From Massilia sp. MS-15 (GTDB taxonomy: Bacteria > Pseudomonadota > Gammaproteobacteria > Burkholderiales > Burkholderiaceae_D), in contig NZ_JAIWIA010000024.1 in NCBI RefSeq assembly GCF_020176695.1, positions 118,714 to 182,713 on the forward strand: a stretch of 64,000 bases of DNA, in the 5' to 3' direction. The position numbers and the translations under genes were made by a program. The notes below the pieces were generated by a model that saw only the letters and a list, made by a program, of their open reading frames with translations, ran no database searches and had not been told where the DNA came from. This document shows, one piece after another, positions 17,122 to 25,292 of this stretch (positions are counted from its first letter, which is position 1; every line of letters begins with the position of its first letter).

Positions 17122-18492
17122 CTATTCGGACAGGCTGTGTGTGCTGGACACGCCGATTTCCACGCTGCCGCCCGCCAGCCGTAGCGACAGCTTCCTGCGC
17201 GCCTTGACCTGGTCCGGGTCGCGCAGCACCTCGCCCTGCGCATTGCGCACGATGGCGTAGCCGCGCTCCAGGGTGCGCTGCGGATTCAGCAGTTCCAGTT
17301 GGGCCGCCAGCGCGCCCAGGGCGTCGCGGCGCGCCTTGATGGCGCTGCACAGGCTGGCGTTCAGGTGGCGTCCCTCGGCCAGCAGCTGGGCGCGCAGCGT
17401 GCCCAGCTCGGGACGGTGGCGCATCCAGCGCTGCTGCAGCTGGGCCAGCACCAGGTTCTGGCGGTTGACCGGGGTGCGCACCGCATGGGTCAGCGCGGCC
17501 GCCATCGCCAGCAGCTTCACCCGCTGGTGGCGGATCTGGGCCGCGGGGCTGAGCAGGCGGCGGCTGTAGCCGTCCAGGCCCTGGCTCGCATCCGACAGCG
17601 TGCGGCGCAGCGCGCGGCGCAGGTCCTGGGCGTCCCCTGCCAGCGAGGCCAGCCAGTCGGCGCGCGGCGTGGCCGCCAGTTCGGCGGCGGCGGTGGGCGT
17701 GGCGGCGCGCATGTCGGCGGCGAAGTCGGCGATGGTGACGTCGGTTTCGTGGCCCACGCCCGAGATCACCGGAATCGCGCAGGCATCGATGGCGCGCGCC
17801 ACGCACTCCTCGTTGAAGCTCCACAAATCCTCGATCGAGCCGCCGCCGCGGCAGACCAGCAGCACGTCGGCTTCCTGGCGGCGCGACGCGGTCATGATGG
17901 CTTCCGCGATCTTGTCGGCCGCGAACTGGCCCTGCACCGGGGCTGGGTAAAGGATCACCCGCACGTGCGGTACGCGGCGGCGCAGGGCGGTGAGCACGTC
18001 GCGCAGCGCGGCCGCCTGGGGACTGGTGACGATGCCGATGGTGCGCGGGAACAGCGGCAGCGGGCGCTTGCGGCCCGGATCGAACAGTCCCTGGGCCTCG
18101 AGTTTTTCCTTGAGCCGCAGGAAAGCTTCGTAGAGCTGGCCGACGCCGGCGCGGCGGATGGTCTCGACATTGATCTGGTAGTCGCCGCGCGCGCCGTACA
18201 GGGTGACCAGGGCGCGCACCTCGACCTTGTCGCCTTCGCGCGGATTGAATCCGGCGTACTGGGCGCGGCTGCGGAACATCACGGCGCGCACCTGGGCCGC
18301 ATCGTCCTTCAGCGTGAAATACCAGTGGCCGGAGCTGGCGCGCGTGAAATTCGAGATCTCGCCGCCGATCCACACCAGGGGAAAGCTGCGCTCGAGCAGG
18401 CGCGCTACCTGCTGGTTCAGGGCCGTCACGCTCAGGACGGGCGGAGCCGTGTAGGCAAGGTCGGCGGGGGCAGCGTCGAATCGGTCTTCCAT
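17122..18492 (-). CDS. xseA: Exodeoxyribonuclease VII large subunit
   Basis: A 456-residue nuclease subunit that degrades single-stranded DNA together with XseB. The N-terminal OB-fold (about 20-115, [11 protein letters not shown]...GHWYFTLKD) is followed by the catalytic domain with [31 protein letters not shown] and [18 protein letters not shown] helical coiled region and a C-terminal RGYAIVRN motif complete it. The start at 18492 ([12 protein letters not shown]) is chosen over the ATG at 18606 because family similarity begins there. No xseB is nearby. Its upstream flank is the DnaA/IHF array. Confidence 0.94.
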   Translation of the reverse strand: MEDRFDAAPADLAYTAPPVLSVTALNQQVARLLERSFPLVWIGGEISNFTRASSGHWYFTLKDDAAQVRAVMFRSRAQYAGFNPREGDKVEVRALVTLYGARGDYQINVETIRRAGVGQLYEAFLRLKEKLEAQGLFDPGRKRPLPLFPRTIGIVTSPQAAALRDVLTALRRRVPHVRVILYPAPVQGQFAADKIAEAIMTASRRQEADVLLVCRGGGSIEDLWSFNEECVARAIDACAIPVISGVGHETDVTIADFAADMRAATPTAAAELAATPRADWLASLAGDAQDLRRALRRTLSDASQGLDGYSRRLLSPAAQIRHQRVKLLAMAAALTHAVRTPVNRQNLVLAQLQQRWMRHRPELGTLRAQLLAEGRHLNASLCSAIKARRDALGALAAQLELLNPQRTLERGYAIVRNAQGEVLRDPDQVKARRKLSLRLAGGSVEIGVSSTHSLSE

Positions 18493-18630
18493 GGCGGCTT
18501 TCGTGCGGGGCAAAGCGATGCTTATGTCATATCCGGGCGAAATCGACAAGGGCCGTCCCGTAGCCGTGCGCCTTGCCCGCGCAATCCTGTTGTTGCCAAT
18601 TTTCAATGCATTCTATTGAAAAGCCTTTCG

Positions 18631-18690
18631 ATTCAAGGGCTTGCAGCGAGGCTGGGGAGCGCCAGGCGGGGCTTATCCACAAAAACTGTG
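18631..18690 (+). repeat. DnaA/IHF unit A
   Basis: The IHF-like site at 18631-18643 matches WATCAANNNNTTR at all but one position. The DnaA box TTATCCACA is at 18673-18681, followed by N5 and TGTG at 18687-18690. TGTGGGCAA downstream is a weak opposing box. Confidence 0.75.
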
Positions 18691-18753
18691 GGCAACTCAT
18701 CCATTGGCGCAATTGGCTGCATGCAAACAGACCAGCCTCCCGCTTGCCTTACG

Positions 18754-18813
18754 CATCAAGCACTTAGCATGCATATGCTTGGCTTGAGCACAATGTTGTC
18801 CACAAAACCTGTG
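18754..18813 (+). repeat. DnaA/IHF unit B
   Basis: The IHF-like site at 18754-18766 (ATCAAGCACTTA core) differs from consensus only at the first position. TTGTCCACA is at 18796-18804 and TGTG at 18810-18813. TGTGTACAA (18810-18818) reads as a DnaA-like box on the opposite strand. Confidence 0.78.
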
Positions 18814-18938
18814 TACAAACGTCATCGCATCGAGCATGGCGGAGAAGACCGGCGAATGCATGCGGGAAGGCGCGTCTCGCGCTCTTGGGCTGTGCCGGCG
18901 CTGCATGTTCTGAAGGCAGTCAGCAACTATTTGATTGA

Positions 18939-18998
18939 AATCAAAGGTTTAGATGAAGGCATACAGGCTTCATCACAAACTTATCCACAAAAAGTGTG
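18939..18998 (+). repeat. DnaA/IHF unit C
   Basis: The IHF-like site AATCAAAGGTTTA (18939-18951) is a perfect consensus match. The canonical DnaA box TTATCCACA is at 18981-18989, with TGTG at 18995-18998. A near-palindrome with an AAAATTTT centre (18998-19018) abuts it. Confidence 0.82.
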
Positions 18999-19129
18999 CA
19001 GAGGAAAATTTTCTCTGCATCCGAGTGCCGAAAGCCGCAGGTGCTGTGCAAAACACGCGCAAAACACGCCGGAATGTCGCCTATAACAGGTTTTGACTAA
19101 ATTTTGTGCAGCCCGAGTTTTTTGTGCGA

Positions 19130-19189
19130 GATCAAACACTTAGCTACCGAAAAAGGGCATTGCTCACATTTTTGTCCACAAAAAATGTG
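19130..19189 (+). repeat. DnaA/IHF unit D
   Basis: The IHF-like site at 19130-19142 (ATCAAACACTTA core) misses only the first base. TTGTCCACA lies at 19172-19180 with TGTG at 19186-19189. CTCACATTTTT and AAAAATGTGAG around the box form an 11-bp hairpin, the strongest in the array. Confidence 0.8.
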
Positions 19190-19267
19190 AGGAACCGCAC
19201 AATCCGAACACGCGAGGCGCACGGCGATTCCTGCCTAAATTTTTCGCTGAGGAAAATTATCTATCCA

Positions 19268-19325
19268 AATCAATGGCTTAGTTGACAGGTTCGGCCATTG
19301 CACACAATTTTGTCCACAGATTGTG
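19268..19325 (+). repeat. DnaA/IHF unit E
   Basis: AATCAATGGCTTA (19268-19280) is a perfect IHF consensus match. TTGTCCACA is at 19310-19318 and TGTG at 19322-19325, two bases closer than in the other units. ACACAAT/ATTGTGT arms enclose the box. Confidence 0.8.
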
Positions 19326-19429
19326 TTCGTAACTGGCCGCCGGCCGCTCGGTTCGATGCATGGCAAAAACGGATCGGCCCGCGCATCGGGACCTGCCTTA
19401 TTCTTGCGCAGCTTCAAAATATCCTTTCA

Positions 19430-19489
19430 AATCAAAGAGCTTTGCTTCACCGCAGGGCCTTGCGCACATTTTTATCCACAGAACTTGTG
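19430..19489 (+). repeat. DnaA/IHF unit F
   Basis: The IHF-like site at 19430-19442 has two mismatches, consistent with a one-base shift in the TTR part. The canonical TTATCCACA is at 19472-19480 and TGTG at 19486-19489. It lies about 85 bp before the exbB-like start. Confidence 0.75.
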
Positions 19490-19572
19490 TAGAACCTGCA
19501 CGTAGCGCACTTGCCGCACTGCTAGCAACTTGTTACATTGCTGAATTGATTTCTTTCCCTCAGGAGTTTCTC

Positions 19573-20181
19573 TTGCTCGCCATTTTCCAAGCTGCAGGCT
19601 GGCCCATCTGGCTCTTGCTGGTCGCCTCGATCGTCGCTGTCGCCCTGATCGTGGAACGTCTGCTCTACCTGCGCCGCGAGAAGATCCTCCCCCGCGACCT
19701 GCTGGCCGAAGTCACCCAGGTCTACCGTGCCGGCAAGGTCACGCCCGACGTCATCGACAAGCTGGAACACAATTCCCCGCTCGGCACCGTGCTCGCCGCC
19801 GCCCTGCGCAACGTGGACGCGCCGCGTGACGTCATGAAGGAGTCGATCGAGGAAGCGGGCCGCGGCGTCGCCCACGGCCTGGAACGCTTCCTGACCACCC
19901 TCGGCACCATCGCTTCGCTGGCCCCGCTGATGGGCCTGTTCGGCACCGTGGTCGGCATGATCGAGATCTTCGGCGCCCAGAGCCCGACCGGCGGCAGCAA
20001 CCCGGCCCAGCTGGCCCACGGCATCTCGGTGGCCCTGTACAACACCGGCTTCGGCCTGGCCATCGCGATGCCGGCCCTGGTGTTCTACCGCCACTTCCGC
20101 GCCCTGGTCGACAGCTTCATCGTCGAAATGGAACTGCAGGCCGTGAAATTCGTCGACGTCGTGCACGGGACCCGCAAATGA
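19573..20181 (+). CDS. exbB: MotA/TolQ/ExbB proton-channel protein
   Basis: A 202-residue inner-membrane protein that, with the next gene product, forms a proton-driven energising complex for TonB- or Tol-type transport. Three hydrophobic segments occur, near residues 10-30, 105-130 and 145-165; the second contains the conserved GTIASLAPLMGLFGTVVGMI signature. The start is TTG 19573, preceded by AGGAG at 19562-19566, giving the usual AIFQAAGWPIW N-terminus; no ATG is in a suitable position. It overlaps exbD by four bases. ExbB/ExbD versus TolQ/TolR cannot be fixed from sequence alone; no tonB or tolA is in the window. Confidence 0.88.
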   Translation: MLAIFQAAGWPIWLLLVASIVAVALIVERLLYLRREKILPRDLLAEVTQVYRAGKVTPDVIDKLEHNSPLGTVLAAALRNVDAPRDVMKESIEEAGRGVAHGLERFLTTLGTIASLAPLMGLFGTVVGMIEIFGAQSPTGGSNPAQLAHGISVALYNTGFGLAIAMPALVFYRHFRALVDSFIVEMELQAVKFVDVVHGTRK

Positions 20182-20633
20182 TGAATTTCCGCCGCGGCCG
20201 CCAGCGCGAGGAACCGGAGATCAACCTGATCCCCTTCATCGACGTGCTGCTGGTCGTCCTGATCTTCCTGATGGTCTCGACCACCTACAGCAAGTTCACC
20301 GAGCTGCAGATCACGCTCCCCACGGCCGACGCCGAGCAGGTCGAGCAACGCCCCTTCGAGATCAACGTGACCGTCGATGCCAAGGGTAACTACACGGTGA
20401 ACAATGTGCCGGTCGCCTACCAGAGCGTGGCCGGCCTGGCCGAGGAGCTGCGCCGGGCGGCCCAGAACGGCGGCCCGAACGGCCAGCCCGCCACCGACCC
20501 GGTGGTGATCGTCAATGCCGACCAGTTCGCGATGCACCAGATGGTGATCAACGTGCTGGAAGCGGCGCGCGTGGCCGGCTACGACAAGCTGACTTTCGCC
20601 GCCCAGACCGGTCCCGGCAACCCCGGCAAATAA
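20178..20633 (+). CDS. exbD: ExbD/TolR family protein
   Basis: A 151-residue protein with a short cytoplasmic N-terminus, one transmembrane helix (INLIPFIDVLLVVLIFLMVS) bearing the essential proton-relay Asp, and a periplasmic domain. It is translationally coupled to the exbB-like gene (overlap 20178-20181). ATG 20181, one codon later, is an equally good start. The DPVVIVNADQ segment and the helix-strand periplasmic fold fit ExbD/TolR. A GC-rich hairpin follows the stop, then lpxK. Confidence 0.9.
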   Translation: MMNFRRGRQREEPEINLIPFIDVLLVVLIFLMVSTTYSKFTELQITLPTADAEQVEQRPFEINVTVDAKGNYTVNNVPVAYQSVAGLAEELRRAAQNGGPNGQPATDPVVIVNADQFAMHQMVINVLEAARVAGYDKLTFAAQTGPGNPGK

Positions 20634-20637
20634 GCAC

Positions 20638-20657
20638 GCGGACGCCCCGGCGTCCGC
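20638..20657 (+). other. Strong hairpin between exbD and lpxK
   Basis: GCGGACGCC (20638-20646) is directly followed by CC and its perfect complement GGCGTCCGC (20649-20657). No T run follows, so it is more likely an mRNA-stabilising or attenuating stem than a classical terminator. Confidence 0.5.
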
Positions 20658-20670
20658 CTTGCGTCCTGTG

Positions 20671-21696
20671 ATGGCTTCTCTCGAATCGACCCTGACCCGA
20701 GCCTGGCTGCGGCGCGGCCCGCTTGCGCTGGCGCTGCTGCCGCTTTCCCTGCTGTTTCGCCTGCTGGCGGCGCTGCGCATGCTGCTCTACCGCAGCGGCA
20801 TCAAGCACAGCGAACGCCTGCCGGTGCCGGTGATCGTGGTCGGCAATATCTTTATTGGCGGTACCGGCAAGACGCCGCTCACGATCTGGCTGGCGGAGAA
20901 CCTGCGCGCGGCCGGCCTGCGTCCGGGCGTGATCTCGCGCGGCCATGGGGGACAGGAAGCGGCGCCACGCGCGGTCGGCCCGCAGTCCGACCCGCGCGAA
21001 GTCGGCGACGAGCCGCTCTTGATCGCGGCGCGCGCCGCTTGCCCGGTGGTGGTCGGACGCCGGCGCGCCGAGGCGGGCAGGGCGCTGCTGGCGGCGCATC
21101 CGGAGGTCGACGTGCTGATCGCCGACGACGGCCTGCAGCACTACGCGCTGGCGCGCGACATCGAGGTCGTCCTGTTCGACGGCCGCGGCGTCGGCAACGG
21201 CTGGCTGCTGCCGGCCGGCCCGCTGCGCGAGCCGCCTTCGCGGCGGCGCGACTTCACGGTGGTGAACGCGCCCGCGATCAACGCGGCGCTGGCGCGTGCG
21301 GTCGGCGGCCAGCCCTTTCGCATGGAGCTGGCGGGCCGCTTCGCCGAACCCCTGGGGCGGCCGGAAGCCCGCCTTCCCTTGGGGCGCCTGCAGGGCCGGC
21401 GCATCGTGGCCGCGGCCGGCATCGGCAATCCGGGCCGCTTCTTCGCCATGCTGCGCGGCGCCGGGCTCGACTTCGCCGAACTGCCCTTGCCCGACCACCA
21501 CGACTTCCTCGACCGTCCCTTCGACGGCGTGGATGCCGATGTCATCCTGATCACGGAGAAGGATGCAGTAAAATGTCGGCAACTTGATAACCTGAAGGAC
21601 GATCCGCGCTTGTGGGTCGTGCCGGTGACGGCGCGGATCGATCCCGCGCTGGCCGAACAAATCGTGGAGAAATGTCGTGGACGCTCGACTGCTTGA
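20671..21696 (+). CDS. lpxK: Tetraacyldisaccharide 4'-kinase
   Basis: A 341-residue membrane-associated kinase that phosphorylates the 4' position of the lipid A precursor. Family markers are [19 protein letters not shown] (P-loop, near residue 55), [24 protein letters not shown] and the C-terminal ITEKDAVK. An N-terminal hydrophobic segment at about 20-40 fits the membrane anchor. ATG 20671 is chosen over TTG 20659. It overlaps the small Trm112-like gene by 20 bp; the order lpxK-trm112-kdsB groups lipopolysaccharide genes. Confidence 0.94.
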   Translation: MASLESTLTRAWLRRGPLALALLPLSLLFRLLAALRMLLYRSGIKHSERLPVPVIVVGNIFIGGTGKTPLTIWLAENLRAAGLRPGVISRGHGGQEAAPRAVGPQSDPREVGDEPLLIAARAACPVVVGRRRAEAGRALLAAHPEVDVLIADDGLQHYALARDIEVVLFDGRGVGNGWLLPAGPLREPPSRRRDFTVVNAPAINAALARAVGGQPFRMELAGRFAEPLGRPEARLPLGRLQGRRIVAAAGIGNPGRFFAMLRGAGLDFAELPLPDHHDFLDRPFDGVDADVILITEKDAVKCRQLDNLKDDPRLWVVPVTARIDPALAEQIVEKCRGRSTA

Positions 21697-21847
21697 TATC
21701 CTGGTCTGCCCGCTGTGCAAGGGCCCACTCCAGTACGACAAGAAGGCGCAGGAACTCATCTGTAGCCCGGACCGCCTTGCTTACCCGATCCGGGATGGCA
21801 TTCCGATCATGTGGGCCGACCAGGCGCGCAAGGTCGAACCGGTCTGA
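21677..21847 (+). CDS. Trm112/YcaR-family small zinc-ribbon-like protein
   Basis: A 56-residue protein beginning [18 protein letters not shown] and continuing with [19 protein letters not shown], the standard YcaR/Trm112 signature. In eukaryotes and archaea Trm112 activates methyltransferases; the bacterial role is unclear. Two N-terminal cysteines (CPLC) and one later remain, so the zinc site is incomplete as in many bacterial members. It starts at GTG 21677 inside the end of lpxK in another frame and stops five bases before the kdsB start, the usual position for this gene. Confidence 0.9.
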   Translation: MDARLLDILVCPLCKGPLQYDKKAQELICSPDRLAYPIRDGIPIMWADQARKVEPV

Positions 21848-21851
21848 GCCG

Positions 21852-22604
21852 ATGGGCTTTACCGTCATCATCCCGGCCAGGCTGGCCTCGACCCGCCTGC
21901 CGAACAAGCCGCTGGCCGACCTCGGCGGCAAGCCGATGGTGGTGCGCGTGGCCGAGCGTGCGCGCGCATCGGGTGCGGCGCGCATCATCGTGGCCACCGA
22001 CCACCCCGACATCCTGGCGGCCTGCGCCGCACATGGCGTGGAGGCCTTCATGACCCGTGCCGACCATCCGTCGGGTACCGACCGGATCGCCGAAGTGGCC
22101 CGCAAGCTGGGCCTGGCGCCCGATGAGGTCGTGGTCAACCTGCAGGGCGACGAGCCGCTGATCGACCCGGCACTGCTGGCCGCCTGCGCCGCGCGCATCG
22201 CCGACGGCGTGCCGATGGCCACCGTGGCCCACCCGATCAGCGATGTGGCCGAGGTGTTCAACCCGAACGTGGTCAAGGTGGTCCTCGACAAGGCGGGCAG
22301 GGCGCTGTATTTCTCGCGCGCCAGCATTCCCTGGCACCGCGACGCCTTTGCCGCCACGCGCGATGCGCTCCCCGCGGGCTACGCGCCGTTGCGCCACGTC
22401 GGTCTTTACGCGTACAGCAACGCTTTCCTCCAGGCCTACCCGGCGCTGGAAAGTTCACCGCTCGAAACCATCGAGGCGCTGGAACAGTTGCGCGTGCTGT
22501 GGCACGGCCATCCGATCGCCGTGCACATCACCGACAGTGCGCCGCCGGCCGGCGTCGACACGCCCGAGGACCTGGAGCGGGTGCGCCGCCACTACGCTGC
22601 CTGA
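21852..22604 (+). CDS. kdsB: 3-deoxy-manno-octulosonate cytidylyltransferase
   Basis: A 250-residue enzyme that makes CMP-Kdo for lipopolysaccharide core synthesis. Hallmarks are [16 protein letters not shown] at the N-terminus, [18 protein letters not shown] (metal and nucleotide binding), YFSRASIPW and [12 protein letters not shown]. The start ATG is four bases after the Trm112 stop, so the gene is in the lpxK operon. No unusual features. Confidence 0.96.
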   Translation: MGFTVIIPARLASTRLPNKPLADLGGKPMVVRVAERARASGAARIIVATDHPDILAACAAHGVEAFMTRADHPSGTDRIAEVARKLGLAPDEVVVNLQGDEPLIDPALLAACAARIADGVPMATVAHPISDVAEVFNPNVVKVVLDKAGRALYFSRASIPWHRDAFAATRDALPAGYAPLRHVGLYAYSNAFLQAYPALESSPLETIEALEQLRVLWHGHPIAVHITDSAPPAGVDTPEDLERVRRHYAA

Positions 22605-22723
22605 ACTTCCTTACGCCAGTTTTACGTTGTCTGCGCCATGCCAAAACGGGCTGGCGGAGGCCCCCGGGATTGGCGTTGAAGCTGACTTTTGTGGTAACTT
22701 TCGTGTCAAGTAGCCAGATATAC

Positions 22724-22759
22724 ATCAAATGCGGCATCAAACGTGGCATCAAACGCGAT
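22724..22759 (+). repeat. Triple 12-bp tandem repeat upstream of adk
   Basis: Three consecutive 12-mers follow ATCAAAYGYGGC, with the last two bases diverging in the third copy. They end 50 bp before the adk start. They may be a regulatory site or simple slippage. Confidence 0.55.
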
Positions 22760-22794
22760 CGTTAGCGCACATAAAAATTATCAACATCCTCTAG

Positions 22795-23466
<672 letters not shown>

Positions 23467-23489
23467 GCGGACCAGGTTTCGCTCCCATG

Positions 23490-23514
23490 CGGCCCTTCGG
23501 GGCCGTTGTTGTTT
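23490..23514 (+). terminator. Terminator of adk
   Basis: CGGCCC-TTCG-GGGCCG (23490-23505), a 6-bp stem closed by a stable tetraloop, is followed by TTGTTGTTT. Confidence 0.75.
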
Positions 23515-23676
23515 CCGGTTCTGGATCCCGCTACAGATAGCGCTCGATTGCCGCCGTCAACGACGCTTCGTCCCGACAATCTGCCGGGCGCGAGTGTGAG
23601 GAATTGTTTCGCGTGCGACGAAGCCGGCTGCGCGGGCCGATAATGGCCTGTCCCCATTCGAATCGCGAGGTGCGCC

Positions 23677-24285
23677 ATGCGTCCCATCCCGTCCCTGATC
23701 GCCGTCCTGCTGGCCTTTGGATCCGCCGGCGCACTGGCGCAGAACACGGCCGCGCCGCAGCCGCCGACCGGCAAGCCGGTGTCCGACAGTGCCAGCTACG
23801 GCCCGGTGCTCAACCCCCAGGACAGCCCGGCCATGCGCCAGCGCGCCGGCGAAGCCCGGCCCCAGGCCCAGGAGGAGCGCGCCGGCCAGCCACCGGTGAC
23901 GGGCAAGCAGGACGAGGCCGACCCTTCGGCGCGCCCGGCGCCGCAGCCGCCTGCCCGGCCGCAAACCCGGGAGGAGCGCCAGGGGCGGCCCGCAGCGCGT
24001 CCGGCCGACAAGCAGGGCAAACAGGCGCAGCGCCGCCCGGGCGCGGTCCAGCGCGTCGAGAGCACGCCGCGCATCGCCGCGCCGGCGCCGATGCCGTTCC
24101 CGCCCGTGCCGGCGCCGGCGGCGCCGGCGCCACTGGTGCCGCAGACCAGCCAGGCCGTGGGCTGCGCCGGCAGCCTGTGCACGGACGCCAGCGGCGCCAC
24201 CTACAACGCCGGCAACGGCAATGTCGGGGTCAGCAGCAGCGGGCGCCTGTGCACGCGCAACGGCGCGAATATCCAGTGCATCTGA
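23677..24285 (+). CDS. Secreted Pro/Gln-rich protein of unknown function
   Basis: A 202-residue protein. A signal peptide (cleavage after AGALAQ region) precedes a low-complexity region (25-160) rich in Pro, Ala, Gln, Arg and Glu that is probably disordered. The last 45 residues contain four cysteines (CAGSLC and LCTRNGANIQC) and look like a small disulfide-bonded module. I recognise no family. It stands alone between adk and the dehydrogenase; coding reality is supported by the signal peptide and the cysteine-rich end. Confidence 0.6.
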   Translation: MRPIPSLIAVLLAFGSAGALAQNTAAPQPPTGKPVSDSASYGPVLNPQDSPAMRQRAGEARPQAQEERAGQPPVTGKQDEADPSARPAPQPPARPQTREERQGRPAARPADKQGKQAQRRPGAVQRVESTPRIAAPAPMPFPPVPAPAAPAPLVPQTSQAVGCAGSLCTDASGATYNAGNGNVGVSSSGRLCTRNGANIQCI

Positions 24286-24327
24286 GGCACGCAGCCGCAT
24301 AAATGGTTTTTCCGGCAAAAAGTTCGC

Positions 24328-24358
24328 TACAATCGCTGTTTGACGTTTACGTAAACGT
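24328..24358 (+). promoter_or_regulatory. Promoter with LiuR/FadR-like palindrome
   Basis: TACAAT at 24328-24333 is a -10 candidate. Ten bases later ACGTTTACGTAAACGT (24343-24358) is a perfect 16-bp palindrome covering the start of transcription. Palindromes of this kind are operators for MerR/TetR-type regulators of branched-chain amino-acid and fatty-acid degradation, which suits the dehydrogenase downstream. The regulator identity is inferred. Confidence 0.55.
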
Positions 24359-24426
24359 AATTGCGTAGTCACGGCGTCATCACCGCGTGCAGACAGCGGC
24401 ACCAGAACTTTTAAAAAGGGAAAACC

Positions 24427-25185
24427 ATGCAAATTCAGAACAACGTGTTCATCGTCACCGGTGGCGCCTCGGGCCTGGGAGCGGCCACCGCGCGCATGAT
24501 CACCGAGGCGGGCGGCAAGGTCGTCATCGCCGACGTGCAGCTTGACGCCGGCGCGGCCGTGGCGGCCGAACTGAACGGCCAGTTCGTCAAGTGCGACGTG
24601 ACCTCGGAAGCCGACGGCCTGGCCGTGGTCGAGGCGGCCACCAGACTGGGCACGCTGCGCGGCCTGGTCAACTGCGCCGGCGTGGCGCCGGCCGTCAAGA
24701 CCGTCGGCAAGGACGGCCCGCACCCGCTGGACGCCTTCCAGCGCGCGGTGAACATCAACCTGGTCGGTACCTTCAACATGTGCCGCCTGGCGGCCGACGC
24801 CATGGGCAAGACCGAAGCAGGAGAATACGGCGAGCGCGGCATCATCATCAACACCGCCTCGGTCGCGGCCTTCGACGGCCAGATCGGCCAGGCCGCCTAC
24901 GGTTCCTCGAAAGCGGCCGTGGCCGGCATGACCCTGCCGATGGCGCGCGACCTGGCGCGCAGCGGCATCCGCGTGATGACCATCGCCCCGGGCATTTTCG
25001 AAACCCCGATGCTGATGGGCATGCCGCAGGAAGTGCGCGATTCGCTGGGCAAGATGGTGCCGTTCCCGCCGCGCCTCGGCATGCCGAAGGAGTACGCGCA
25101 CCTGGCCAAGGCCATCATCGAGAACGTCATGCTGAACGGCGAGACGATCCGCCTGGACGGCGCGATCCGCATGCAGCCGAAGTAA
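24427..25185 (+). CDS. 3-hydroxyacyl-CoA dehydrogenase, short-chain type (HSD10-like)
   Basis: A 252-residue NAD-dependent short-chain dehydrogenase. The cofactor motif TGGASGLGAATARM, the NCAGVAP strand, catalytic YGSSKAAV and the APGIFETPMLMGMPQEVRDSL region match type-II 3-hydroxyacyl-CoA dehydrogenases such as human HSD17B10, which act on 2-methyl-3-hydroxybutyryl-CoA and fatty-acid intermediates. AAAAAGGG lies just before the start. It appears monocistronic, with a palindromic operator upstream. Confidence 0.88.
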   Translation: MQIQNNVFIVTGGASGLGAATARMITEAGGKVVIADVQLDAGAAVAAELNGQFVKCDVTSEADGLAVVEAATRLGTLRGLVNCAGVAPAVKTVGKDGPHPLDAFQRAVNINLVGTFNMCRLAADAMGKTEAGEYGERGIIINTASVAAFDGQIGQAAYGSSKAAVAGMTLPMARDLARSGIRVMTIAPGIFETPMLMGMPQEVRDSLGKMVPFPPRLGMPKEYAHLAKAIIENVMLNGETIRLDGAIRMQPK

Positions 25186-25292
25186 GCGGCGCAGAGCGGG
25201 CGTCCTGAACGCTGCCGCCAATTGCTGTACGATGGGCGGATGTCGGGCGCGTGGCGCAAGCCGCGCGCCCGTTTGCTTTCCGGAGAACCGAT

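Larger units (their letters stand above)
18493..19572. other. 1.08-kb gene-free region carrying a DnaA/IHF site array
   Basis: No credible gene lies between xseA and the exbB-like gene, and the base composition is far less GC-rich than the surroundings. The region holds six same-orientation units of 58-60 bp, each an IHF-consensus-like site followed by a DnaA box. In every unit the DnaA box starts 41 bp after the first base of ATCAA (or its variant). Between units are AT-rich tracts, for example 19235-19275, and short palindromes such as 18998-19018. TGTGCAAAA at 19045-19053 is an extra relaxed DnaA box on the other strand. A datA-like or DARS-like DnaA control locus is the leading interpretation. 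Confidence 0.8.

Noticed and set aside
18493..19572. Interpretation of the DnaA-box array as the chromosomal origin oriC
   Set aside because: No dnaA, dnaN, gyrB, rpmH, gidA or parAB gene is near; the flanks are xseA and exbB. A DnaA-control role fits better, though a secondary origin is not excluded.
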